NCBI GenBank assembly: GCA_003640385.1
Contig: RCAB01000191.1
Span: 46,516 to 110,515 of the forward strand
DNA: 64,000 nucleotides
Direction of reading: 5' to 3'
Source: Setaria digitata
Lineage: Eukaryota; Nematoda; Chromadorea; Rhabditida; Setariidae
Shown here: positions 49,833-61,249 of the stretch, piece by piece
Numbering within the stretch: position 1 is the stretch's first letter
How the letters are laid out: each line of letters opens with the position of its first letter
Made by a program: the position numbers and the translations under genes
The notes under the pieces: generated by a model
What the model saw: only the letters and a program-made list of their open reading frames with translations
What the model was told of the DNA's origin: nothing
The model's database searches: none

Positions 49833-51847
49833 TATTATTATTATTATTATTATGTTTTTTATTATGCGCACACAGTATTAGAAAACGTTTCATTTGCAGT
49901 GAAAAACTTTTTTTCACGTCACTTCTAAATGTCAGTGCTTAGCTTAAAAGCACGTTCACGTCATTGCTACAGTTAAAAAAACAATCGAAACTACTCGTAG
50001 AAGACATATTTCATTTAAATAGAATATAATAATTTACGTACTTTTTTCCATTTTTCGAAACATGCACTATGAACGGTATGGCCACATCGTGATGCCCGAG
50101 TATTAGTCTCTCGGAAGTGTTTCAGACAACTTGGACATACTCTTGGCTTAATCCATGTCAAGGAGCTTAATTCAAATTCGTAGATTTTTTGAAGAAGAGA
50201 ATACTGAAAATATTGAATTTCAGCAAATTAAAAAATTAAAAGTCAAAGAAAAAAAAGTTCGGAGTTGGTTAAGAAAATGTTAAAAAAAGAAAAGTAATAC
50301 GTAATGAATATTTATTAGTGTTATCAATAATGACATGATTTAACGTAAATGACATAATGTGAGATATCGGTCTGCAGTTTATTATCAGTGGCATTGTCAC
50401 GCAGGATGCCACTGACAACACATTATCAAAATGTGTCAGCAGTAATCAATAAAGATATGATAAGCATGGATGATATAGAGTGTGATAGTAGATAAATCAC
50501 TGTATATCGTACAAATAGCTTTTGTCGTATTTACCGCAACAGATAAAGACATATCTTTACAATACTTTGTGCTAATGCAGAAACTTATCAATGGAAAAAT
50601 TGCAATTACTTGTTCCGTTATGCACAAGCAAAATTCTTTTCTTCTATTCAAATTAAAATCTAAATTTAAATTGTTTGATCAAAATTTAAATTTATACCTA
50701 AGGGTTTATTGAAATTTGCAATAAATAATATTAATGAATTCAAAAAAAGAGATACCAATTTTATTCCGTCAGAAAGAGAAGCAGCATTAATTTCACTTTT
50801 TCTTAAGGGTTGCATTCGTTGGCATTCTTGGAGCTAAAGCAAAAAAGTTTGTGAAATTTCCAAAAAATAATTGACTTGAATAAACAATATTTAAACTGCA
50901 AAAACATAAAATTGAAACTTGTAATTGATTATCAAAAAAATTTATCAGAATAAAAGGATTCAAATAACCGTAATAATGCTTTTTTTTCTTTCTTTTGCTA
51001 TCAACTGATGATAAATCCTGTAATCAGCTGATAACAAAAATTGCTTACACATAAATGATTAGTCCCGCACAAAAAAAAAAAAAAGAAAAAAAAGAAAGAA
51101 ACTAATAATTTATTTATTTTATATTTTTTCTTTATTTCATGCAAGATTGTAAATTTTGCTCTCTATTTTAAAGTTTTTCTTTTCTTATTTTAAATAAATT
51201 CAACCGTATTTCGTATGGCAGGTGAATAACGACTGTACAAATCATCTTCTCTGGTTCGTAAAAATGATGGTTTGATTGCATCTCTTATTAATACTCTCTC
51301 ACGACAAATGGGACAATTGACATTTTTCTATAATTTATAAGTAATGTAAATTTAATTTAAATTTAAAATTCATCCTTTTCCCCGTATGAATTTGTTAAAC
51401 TGAAACTACTTAAAATTAATAAGTGACTATCAGTAACTTAACCTTTTATCACTTATTTTCCTCACTGCATTTTAATCCTTAAAATAATATAAAAAAAAAA
51501 AAAATTTTTAATAATATAATGGGAAGAATAAATAATAGCAGAAAATAATTGAAAACAGCATTTAAACAATAAATTCATATAAATTTACAAATTAATTATG
51601 CAATAACAATTAATTATTCGTACTTCAAAAATTTTTAAAATTAAATATCTATGAGTTAAATGGATTTAAAAAAAATAAATCAGTCTCAGTCTATATTAGA
51701 TTTAAATTGAAAATGATAAAATTAAAACATTACCTTTAGCCATTTCATAATACAATGCAAATGATATGTGTGGCCACAACGTAATGCCGAAAGGTGAAAC
51801 GAAAAGACTGGCATAAAACAAATAATACAACAAACTGCTGCTGGCAT
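48299..51847 (-). CDS. Tandem dual-RING finger protein A (TRAIP-like RINGs)
   Basis: Probable ubiquitin E3 ligase of 235 residues. Six exons: 51847-51734, 51327-51205, 50833-50756, 50203-50042, 49396-49268, 48400-48299, all GT-AG and phase 0. RING1 (residues 7-46): C7, C10, C24, H26, H29, C32, C43, C46, with RCGHTYHLHC and NCPICRER. RING2 (128-167): C128, C131, C145, H147, H150, C153, C164, C167, with RCGHTVHSAC and KCQVCHR. The last exon encodes a charged helix (ELDEAERLRQENALSHLKIL) likely to form a coiled coil, as in TRAIP-type ligases where RING is followed by coiled coil. An acceptor (ctctgtag) lies 10 nt upstream of the ATG. The C3H2C3 spacing is directly visible. Substrate is unknown, and I do not recognise a named ortholog with two such RINGs. 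Confidence 0.82.
49120..49151. repeat. (GA)n dinucleotide tract
   Basis: About 15 uninterrupted GA units in the last intron of RING gene A. Confidence 0.9.
49741..49853. repeat. (ATT)n microsatellite
   Basis: About 110 bp of interrupted ATT/TTA triplets in the intron between the RING2 exon (50203-50042) and the exon with its last zinc ligands (49396-49268). Confidence 0.92.
50385..50415. repeat. Perfect inverted repeat (10-bp stem, 11-nt loop)
   Basis: Arms tcagtggcat (50385-50394) and atgccactga (50406-50415) form a hairpin that extends to 13 bp with one mismatch. It sits in an intron of RING gene A. No known function. Confidence 0.75.
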
Positions 51848-53060
51848 TTTTGTCTTCCTACAGAGATGGAATTAATTAATGAATAATTAAGTTGTCGAAA
51901 ATTTCAACATATATGCAATAAATATTTGACAATTTGAGTGAAATTAATGAACGGTCACATTTTTTATTTGACAGAAGAAAAGCAAAAAATTAAATTCTTA
52001 AAGCTAAAATTTTAAATTTACCAAAGAAAAAAAAAAAAAAAATTTCGACATCGCTAAAATAAAGATAATAATTGTTCAAGCTTGACTCACTTCATCTCAG
52101 TGTTTATTAGTTATTTAGAAATAAAATATTTCTTTTAATAAGTTTTAAAATTTCGCATGCACTAAAATAATTACTATTTAGTAAATTTGAAATAACTCTG
52201 AAATTCAAAACATATTTAATTTTCATTCAATAAGTGTTATTTTTCAAAAGTCTCACTCAATAAATTGAAAGTATTTCAAAACACGAAGAAACACAAAGAA
52301 AAAAAAACGAACCAAATATTGCTCCGAGAAGAAAGACAACCTTCAAATCCTACTAGTAATTAAAAAACCAACTTCATGAGATTATTTTTGATCAATGAGC
52401 CATTGAACATATATGATAACATATTAAGAGATCAAATCACTAAAACTTATTTGTGGAAAAAAAAAAAGAAAAAAAAAAAAGCGCACCAAAAGATTTGTTG
52501 ATCTGAGATCGAGAATCAGTGATATCACAGGAGCTATTGATCTGAAATCACCAATTTGCTAGAAAAAAAAGAAATGACATTAATAAACAATACAAAAGAC
52601 AATACTGTTTATTTTTAATTATCATTAACCATATTATACATGCAGCAAAATTACTATTAAAATGCAATGTAATTATTTATATATCCACCAGTAGTCAGAT
52701 TTTCTGATAGGTTTCAAAAGACAGAAAATAATTCGTATCCAAAAATTCATTCAAATTCTGCTAATTTATCACATCACTTTTGTCACATAATTTGTCACTG
52801 ACAAGAAATTAATCACAAAATGAACAGTAGCAATTTTTGCATTAGTCAACATTTAAAACAGTGCGCTTTGATTTGCAACCGAACCGAACGGAACAAATTA
52901 ACGTTTCTACAAATCATATCAAAGGAAATATTTTCTAGTACGTATATTTCCTTAAATATCATTCCGAAAGAGATTTTTCCACACCTGCGGAAGAATCGTT
53001 TCCACAACTATTTCTCAAAATACATATCAATAGGAACACTTCAGCAAGCAATCCTTTAAA

Positions 53061-53135
53061 AATAAGTGCTTCCGCTAATTATCTCTTCGAAATTAGTGCT
53101 TCCGCTAATTATCTCTTCGAAATTAGTGCTTCCGT
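53061..53135. repeat. 30-bp minisatellite, about 2.4 copies
   Basis: The unit agtgcttccgctaattatct plus 10 more bases is repeated at exactly 30-bp spacing (gtgct at 53066, 53096 and 53126). The first two copies are nearly identical and the third is partial. Confidence 0.9.
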
Positions 53136-54144
53136 TTACACTCTTCCAGTAGGTACCACCACTTCGATATAAATCCATTAGGTTCTTTTTTAGATGTCAT
53201 TGCTTCTAGTTTCATAATATCTTCAAACGAGAAAAAACTTCCTATTCTTCATTAGCAAAAATTTATGCAATTCTTTCAGAAATGAGAACTGTTCGCAAAT
53301 CTTTCACATATTTTAAAATAATTGCCTTGAAGAGAGGTTGAAAAAAAAAAAAAAAAAAAAAACTTATAAGACCTAATTAATTGGCTTGGCCGAAGGAAGT
53401 CGGGAAGGAAAATGAAGTAGAATATGTACTAAAAAAAATATTATAAAGTTCATTCAGTCTAGAAATATTCGATGAAGCGGAAAAGATGTTGTGGGATGCA
53501 TGTTGTAGTGAAAAGCAAATTATTTTTATCGTTTGAAAAATTTTTTATATTTTATAAGAGTACAATGCATCAATTAAAACTTCTTTTAGTAAAAAATTCT
53601 TTTTTCTTCTCTCAAACATTCTTTCATTCGATATATTAAAGATATATACAATGAAATGTTTAAAATTAGTCAAAGTAATTTTCCGAAATTGAATCGACAT
53701 TTGCAGCAGCGGTAAAGTCGCATTTGCGAACATACGCAAATGCGAAGCATTTATCGTAATATTTTCAGGCCTCACAATTTTACTCACTACGAAAATCAAT
53801 TATTATTAATTAAAACGGAAAATTGGAAGATTTCTTTTCCTGCTCAGTGGTGAAATTGAAAATTTCCGTTGTGGAAAGAAAGGAAAGACTGGAAATGATT
53901 GCGAAGAAGACAAATGCTAATAAATATTACCAATAAAATTTTAATAATATGTCCTCTAAAATAATGTTACCATTTTTTTTTTTTTTTAATTAATAGCAAT
54001 TTTCTTAGAAAAATAAAATGAAAAATAGAAAAATAAATTAAATAAATGGAACAACTTAATATTTTCAAACGATAGCTTTTAGCTTTTGTTTGTTTCGTTT
54101 CCAAAAAAAAAAAATAAAGAAAGAAAGAAAGAAAAAAAAACAGA

Positions 54145-54575
54145 GGATTATTATTTGGATGATTTAATTAATTAAGATCACATTTGAATGAGAGGAATAA
54201 ATCAAATTAATGCCATCGATAAATAACAAAGGTAGAAATAACCGCAATAATACACCAATGATTTTGGGATAAAAATAAANAATGGACAAAATATACTTTC
54301 AATTAGCAATAAAAAGATATGAAAAATGGATATATATTATATATATATATNATTATTATTTGGATGATTTAATTAATTAAGATCACATTTGAATGAGAGG
54401 AATAAATCAAATTAATGCCATCGATAAATAACAAAGGTAGAAATAACCGCAATAATACACCAATGATTTTGGGATAAAAATAAAAAACAAGAACAAAAAA
54501 AAAATGGACAAATATACTTTCAATTAGCAATAAAAAGATATGAAAAATGGATATATATTATATATATATATATTT
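54145..54575. repeat. Compound direct duplication with Ns at 54280 and 54351 (likely assembly artefact)
   Basis: A segment of about 205 bp occurs twice. The first copy is broken by an N at 54280 (54145-54279 plus 54281-54350). After the N at 54351 the whole segment recurs (about 54352-54575), including the terminal TA repeat. The second copy also has a short A-rich stretch (54486-54501) absent from the first. Confidence 0.85.
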
Positions 54576-55178
54576 TTTTTTCTTATCTTACTAAATAATA
54601 TTTTATGCAAAATTAGAAGCCGAGAAAAGAAAATTTATATTAAAAGCTTATAAAATATATTATGATATTAGAAGGAAATAAAATATATTTTGAAGCAAAG
54701 AATAACTGCCAAATAAAATGTAATTAAATTCCACTTACTAATAAGATTAAATTCCTTTTGAAGTAGAAAGAGGAAAATGTCACAGATTGAGAAAGTGCTA
54801 TTCTTATAGGGTGCAAATATTTGAAAAATTATTGTTAAGCAATTTTTTATTTGTAAGTCAATTAGTTTATTTCTATTTTTAAAATTCGTTATTTGAAAAA
54901 AATTAAAAGAAAAAAAAATTCTTTTTCGAATTAATTCTCATGAATTTTTTCCTTTTTTTTTTTCTTTTAAACAAAATTTCAGTTTATATTATTACAATTA
55001 TGGGTGAATTTCTCCTATTCATTCCATATTTCTCGTAAACTGAGCAGTTTTTGTTTACCCCCAAACTTGGTAATTTATGCATTTACCTTTGGATTAGAGA
55101 AACTGAAATTTTAAATATCGAAAATTGTACAGTTTAAAAAATTATAAAAAAAAAATAAAAAAAAAAAACAGAAAAAGC

Positions 55179-58100
55179 TTAATCTGAAAAATCTAAGCTA
55201 TCATTAGCACACACACCATCATCCATAATGTCATCATCATATTGAATATAAATATCATCATCTCCATCGATAAAATCTTCGTCCAAATCATCGTCATCAT
55301 AATTATCTTCGTTAATATCGTCTTCATCATCAGTATCATCACCATCATCATCACTATCATCATCATCACTGTCATCATCATAATCATTACCATCAACATC
55401 ATCATCATTGTAACCTTTCTCTGTTGAAAAGAATAAGCGACTGATAATATCATTTTCTCCTGCTTGCTTTTGACAAACTGGACAGTACTGATAATTCTAG
55501 AATTTAAATTAAATTAACTTTAAGTTCCTATCCAGTAATCTATTCAACTTTGCTATAGTAAACCAATCGATTATTTCTGTTTCAATTTTACGAATTTTTT
55601 TATCAAGCCCTCCGAAGGAATGAAAACAACTTAATATCATTTAATTTAATTATTTACTTTAATCCATCCTGATATGCAGGGCAAATGAAACATATGACCA
55701 CAATATAATGCCGCAAGGTGATGCGCAAAAAGGTATTTTGAGCAAATGTAGCAAAACATAATTTCAATTCGAAACAAGTGATGTGTTTGGGAAAGATGTA
55801 GATACTTCGAATGCCAAATCTGAAATGGAAATGACAATTCAAATAATTAATTTAAATTATAGTGCTCGAAATAACTGACTAACAAATAAACGCGAAATTT
55901 CAGTAATTAGTTAAATGTTTCATTTGAATAATCCTAATCAATCTTTGAACACTACTCAAAATTTCGATCAATATTTAAACAGCATTCGAACTTCTAGTTA
56001 ATAAGTAAAAATTTTTCAAAATTCGACTCATCATTTAAGTGCTATTTGAGATTAAAATTAATTTTTTTTTTTTATATTTTAAAGATTTGAAGCATTAACA
56101 AATGGAAAATAAAATGATAACGTACGAAATGATAATTATGATTTGCTTCATCAGTGTCTTCATAATCTAATCCGTCAATATCATAAAAACTTTTAAGTGG
56201 CTAAAAGAAAGAAAAAACAGTGAAATTTCATGAAATAAGCAATTTAAAAAGAAACAAAGTGAAATTACGTCAAAAACAAAAAAAGAAAAATTGCAGAGTG
56301 TTAGTTAAAAAGTTACGTTGTTCACGTAATTAAAAGTAATGTCTTTTCTCACATCTATTTACGTCCGATGATAAATGATAATTTAATATAATTTCTGATA
56401 GATTTTCATGAGTTACTAACTGTACTAAGGCGAAAGCACAAAATTTTTAGTAAATAGTGATTCTATTAGGAATAAAAATAATAGTGATAATTTATTGTTA
56501 AGTTATCATAATACTGCAATGATATTTATTTGAAGGAATTGAAAAAGAGGCAAAAAATTGCAAATGAAATGGTTTAAAAAGAAGAATTAAAAATTTTATT
56601 AAAAATTAAAAAGTTATTTTGAAAGAGAATAATTCATGTGATACATAATGTTTTTGATTCATTTTTGTCAATTAATATGGCAAAAACAATTTTTTAAGTG
56701 CTTTAAAATTTTACTAATTATAAAAAACAATTAAAAAAATCTAATAAAAGGACAGTTTTATAACCTATGAATAGTGAAATGTATGCGAGAATGAGAATTT
56801 GATCAAGAATGTCTGAAAGCAAAAAAAAAAAATTAAACTTTTTTTTTCCAAATTAAAATTTTATTAAATGCTCTACGTAATTCTTTTTTTTTTTTTGTTA
56901 TAATAGCACTCATGATTACAGAAAAAAAGAAAGAAGTAAAGCGTACGCTTGAATAGTAAACGTACGTCAAAAAACATTTTCGGCAGTGTCATAATCATTT
57001 CATAAAAGAAACCAATTAAAATGTATATAAAAGTTTTAAATTTATTAAAAAACTTAAAACAAGAAATAAAATGATATGACGAATCATCTTGCAAATAATT
57101 TCTAAATATAATTTCTTTTCTTTTAATTTTTTTTCCAAGAATTCAAATTATTTGATAACTTAATTAAATAACAGATTTCATAATTTTCTTTTCTCCAATT
57201 TATTGATAAATAATATTTAAATAAGACAGAACTTTTACATTTTCCCTTTGCATGATTTTTTTTTCCTATTTCATAATTATTGCCTTTTTTCCTTTAAATT
57301 TAAAATTAATTCAAGATTTAAAAGATACCAAATCTCGAAATGCTGATGTAATAGAAGCGCAAATAAATTTGTCACTTTTATCAACAGGGACAAATGTTGG
57401 CCGAATGGAACATCGCATAGATGAAGATGTACGACAAATCGGACAATTCATATTACCCTGTAAGTTAATTGAAAATTCCAAAAATTGAAATTGATATTTT
57501 AAAATTACTTACCCAAATTACTTAAACATGGTCAAACTGAATGATCTGAATGCTCAAATAACTTCATTCTTATTATTATGCATTATTATTAGCATATCAT
57601 ATAATATCGTATCATATCATATCGTATCATATCATATCATATCATATCGTATATTAACTCGCTTTTATAATTTACCGATCTCATTGTTATCATTAAGCAA
57701 TCATTATTGTTTTGTTGCCAGTGCAATCGGCATCGTTTATAATAAATTTTTACGACAAATATTATTTTATTATTATCATCAATGTCTTAATGCGCAATTT
57801 ATAATTTATTTATTATCATTATTATTATTAATATTAATTATTGCTATTAGCATTATACTTATTTAGAGTAATAAATATTACTAATTATTATATTTTTGAT
57901 TATTTGCATTACTAATTGGCATGATTGCTATTATCAATAATAAATATATTTATTTATCGCTATTTTTAAAGTATTTCAGTTATATTAATNCATTAATTAT
58001 TGTTGTAATTTTTGTTTTTTTTACCAACAGTTCAGTTACATTTGTCATCATCAGTTTTATAACAGCAATTACGATTCCTGCCTTATATGTTCATTATCAT

Positions 58101-58343
58101 TGCCATTATCATGTTTATTAATGAAATTGATATAATCACACATGTTCCTTTTTTTATTTCTCCACTAATTCTCATGATAAACAATTAGTATTATCACTGA
58201 TAATGATAATAATATCACAATATTCATACCCTTAGCCATGTTGCAATGCAATCGGAATGAAATGTATGACCGCAGGAAAGCGTTGAAATTTCTTCCCATG
58301 ATGCCGGGTAAAAGCATATGATGCAGTGAAGTGTGGGTAACAT
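55179..58343 (-). CDS. Tandem dual-RING finger protein B with Asp-rich tail
   Basis: Probable ubiquitin E3 ligase of 265 residues. Exons: 58343-58230, 57457-57329, 56200-56126, 55819-55658, 55496-55179, all phase 0. RING1 has the same ligand positions as RING gene A: C7, C10, C24, H26, H29, C32, C43, C46 (SCGHTFHSDC, NCPICRT). RING2: C129, C132, C146, H148, H151, C154, C165, C168 (YCGHMFHLPC, CPVCQKQ), followed by NDIISRLFF, a hydrophobic segment in the position seen after TRAIP-type RINGs. After it comes a tail of about 70 residues dominated by Asp with Glu/Asn/Ser, encoded by GAT-rich DNA (55200-55400). An acceptor tttcag lies 6 nt upstream of the ATG. Exon sizes parallel RING gene A, pointing to tandem duplication. 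An extra exon in the 1.1-kb second intron cannot be excluded. Confidence 0.8.
55200..55400 (-). repeat. (GAT)-rich coding tract
   Basis: Imperfect GAT triplet repeats (CAT on the plus strand) encode the acidic tail of RING protein B. Interruptions by AGT, GGT, ACT and TAT codons suggest an old rather than freshly expanded tract. Confidence 0.85.
57593..57653. repeat. Pentanucleotide (ATCAT)n tract
   Basis: About 11 units of a catat/cgtat pentamer in the first intron of RING gene B. Confidence 0.9.
57990..57990. other. Isolated N without flanking duplication
   Basis: A single ambiguous base inside the first intron of RING gene B. Unlike the other Ns it has no duplicated flanks that I can see. 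Confidence 0.8.
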
Positions 58344-61249
58344 AGTAATCTGAAATGAAAGTAAATAAAAAGTCGAATAATTTTAGTAAGTAAAAATTAA
58401 CATAAAATTTTGTAAACTAAAAAAGAAAACTTTTAGAAATTATATTAGAAATAAGTGTTTTAAAATTATCGAATGATAATTGCAAAAAAAAGTTAATATT
58501 TAAGACAATTTTTTTTTTTTTTAAAAAGTGCTACAAGAGACATTCTAATAAAAAAAATTTTTTTTTTTAATTATTCCAATATTGCATCAAATATTAGTTA
58601 AAAATTAATAGGAAATGAGATTTTAATAAAATATTAGTGAGTGGGTCTGAAAATAATGATTTTGAACAAGCTTTTCTTCATTTTTCCGTTTTTGAAATAA
58701 ATAATTAATTCCCTCATTTTTCTTTTTTTTTTTTTTTTTTTCACCAAAAAGAAGAAAAAACGGCAAAAAGCAAATGTATAACTGCATTTTGAAATTGACT
58801 TTTTCCATATTTGATTTTTAATTCCAATTTTTGAGGAAATCTACATTTTCAGGAAATCAAAAAGCAAAAATGCTTGATGGATTAAAATCAGCCCAAAAAA
58901 TATTTATTTCTTGTTTTTAGTGTTATAGAGAACCAATCACAATGGATATTTGTAATATAATGAAATTCCTAAATTAATAGATAAATCGTAGAGGTAATTA
59001 GGTCAAAAAGTAATTGCATTTATGCTCAGATTTGCTTTTTATTCAATTTCTTCACTATTTGTCACATAGAAAATAGCATTTCTCGATGTATCATTCGAGA
59101 GTGATCGGTCAGCAAGGAGTCAATTCTGTAAGTTTCGAAAAAAAAATTTTGTTAATTTTCGAAACTGAAATTAAAGTACGTAAATATTTTGCGTCATTAG
59201 CTCAAAAGACAAAATGATGAAAGAATAATTCCTCCGAATTTTCTTTTTTTTTTTTTCCAAAAAATTAAACAACATGATTTTTTTGAACAAATAATTTTCA
59301 AACTCCTACGATTATTTACATGAAATATTACAAAGAAAGATGCAATCATTTAAAGCAAAACAATAAATGTATTTTGAAATTTATAAAAAAAAACCAAATT
59401 TAAACTATTATGTTGATAAAGAAAGTATCACAGCACTTTCTGAAGTTAGAGACTGTAAAATATAACAAAAAGAATATATTAAAATGACTGACATATATCG
59501 AAATATTTTGATCGCTATCAAGTTAATCATTTGGTCACTAATCCACTAATCACATTATCACCATTATTATTATTATTATCTTTTTTCAGCTAATTCGAGA
59601 ATTTTCGGACGAGTTTCCATTAATTTTTCTTGAATAGTTTGATTTTTTTTCGATGAATAATTTTGAGCTCCACGACTAGGAATGCAATTCAAATTTTAAT
59701 TAAAAACTTAATTGCTTTAGAAGGCAACAATTTCATTGCAGTAATATTTATTGGTAAAAAGAAAAATAAAATGATTAATGATTAAGGATGCAACTTAAAT
59801 TATCCATTTTAAATTAATCGTATATTTAATCAAGGATGAGACAGATTTAAACAGCAAAGAATATATTTTTAAATTTCATTGATAAATCAGAGAAAATTAA
59901 AATTAAACTTTACTGATTAGTGCTGTCGCTCTTTGGTCGATTAAAATTTTATACGTATCGCAATAAATAATATCCTTCTTTTAATAAAATTATTTAAAAA
60001 AAAAAAAAAAAAAAAAGAGGAAAAAAAATTTGCAATTGCTTGTTCTCTTAAACACAAATAAATGATTTAAAACAATAGTTTTATTTAAAATAAAATTTAA
60101 ATTTATATTTAAACAAAAGGAGAAAAGAGATTTGATTAACAGCTAAATTGATCGAACTTTCGATCATCATAATGTATCACAAAAATATAATAGAAATATT
60201 TAGTATTAACTGTGGTGAACAGCGCACATTCTTAAATAAATTCCCACCTTATCATTTCACTTTTCCTAAATTTTTCAAAAAAACAGAAACTATTCTAATT
60301 CAAAAAGACTTGGCAAATTTTTCATGTTAAAACGATTTAGTTTCAGGCAAATTTTAGCTCAAAAAAAAAAAAAAAAAGAGAGAGAGAAAAAGAAATCTAA
60401 ATGTACAAGTAAATTATTAAATTACTGAAGAAGGAAAAAGACACGTGTGTATTGATCTATTGGAAGCTGGAAGCCACGTGTAAAAAAATAATAAAGTCAC
60501 GTACGTGGAAGCAGAAAGTGAAAATATTGCCGGAAATATGATGGTACAATTTTGCAACAGGTAATAATTAGAAGAGAATTTTTATACTTACAATCAATTT
60601 GCAATTATCAGTCTCTCATTTTTTTTTTTTTTTTGCATGCTAAAACATATAGCATCAATGAAATTAACTGACGTTTGCACGTAAAAATCCTTACGTACGT
60701 ATGTCAAGCATTTTAATATTCGAATTATTAAATTTCATAAATTTTTTCCAAATTCCAAACTAATTTTTTGTGCAGTTTTTTTTTTTTTTTTTTTTTAATG
60801 CATACATAAACTTCTTCTTCTACTTTTATTTCCAAACAAATTCATTTGCGCAATAAATTAAAATTTCATTTGTATGAAATACAAAAAACGGAAAATTATT
60901 GCTGTGACCAAAATATGACTGTAAAACAAAAGTGATTAATTAGTGAGATGTCAGAGGTTTAGTAGTAATGGAGCAGGGAGCAAGTAAAGCTTCAAATAAC
61001 GATATCACACATCACAAAAAATAATTAAATAATTAAATTTTATCAACTCAAACATTCAAAATTACCGCTTAGAAAACTTTTCAAATCATAGCATTTACAA
61101 GATTTCCATACAAACAACAACAATAAAACGCACTGTCATAGAAACATTTTTGATATTTCTTCAACTTTTTCCAATTTGCTTTTTTTTTTTTTTTTCTTCA
61201 AAATTTAAAGCACTTTTGCTTTCATTCCGCTTCATTCTTTCTGTTTCCC
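58344..61249. other. Intergenic region between RING genes B and C
   Basis: 2.9 kb. It holds poly-A/T runs (58721-58741, 60777-60796) and two possible minus-strand exon-like stretches: 59691-59577 (acceptor ttcctag, then 33 open codons to TAA, basic, with QEKLMETRPKILELAEKR) and 59127-59060 (acceptor cttacag). Neither could be joined in frame to a neighbouring exon. Confidence 0.5.

Larger units (their letters stand above)
51848..55178. other. Intergenic region between RING genes A and B
   Basis: 3.3 kb with homopolymer runs, the 30-bp minisatellite (53061-53135) and the N duplications (54145-54575). Two open frames of about 80 codons (plus 52820-53059; minus 53799-53545) show no recognisable family, signal or splice context and are not called as genes. 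Confidence 0.55.

Noticed and set aside
52820..53059. 79-codon plus-strand ORF
   Set aside because: Slightly higher GC but no similarity, signal peptide or splice context.
53545..53799. 84-codon minus-strand ORF between RING genes
   Set aside because: No recognisable domain, no nearby acceptor or donor supporting a gene; left as chance in the intergenic region.
55242..55427. Plus-strand Ile/Val-rich ORF resembling a membrane protein
   Set aside because: Antisense shadow of the acidic-tail exon of RING protein B; triplet repeats open all frames.
57593..57653. Possible CRISPR-like array or regulatory repeat
   Set aside because: It is a plain pentanucleotide microsatellite without spacers, in a eukaryotic intron.
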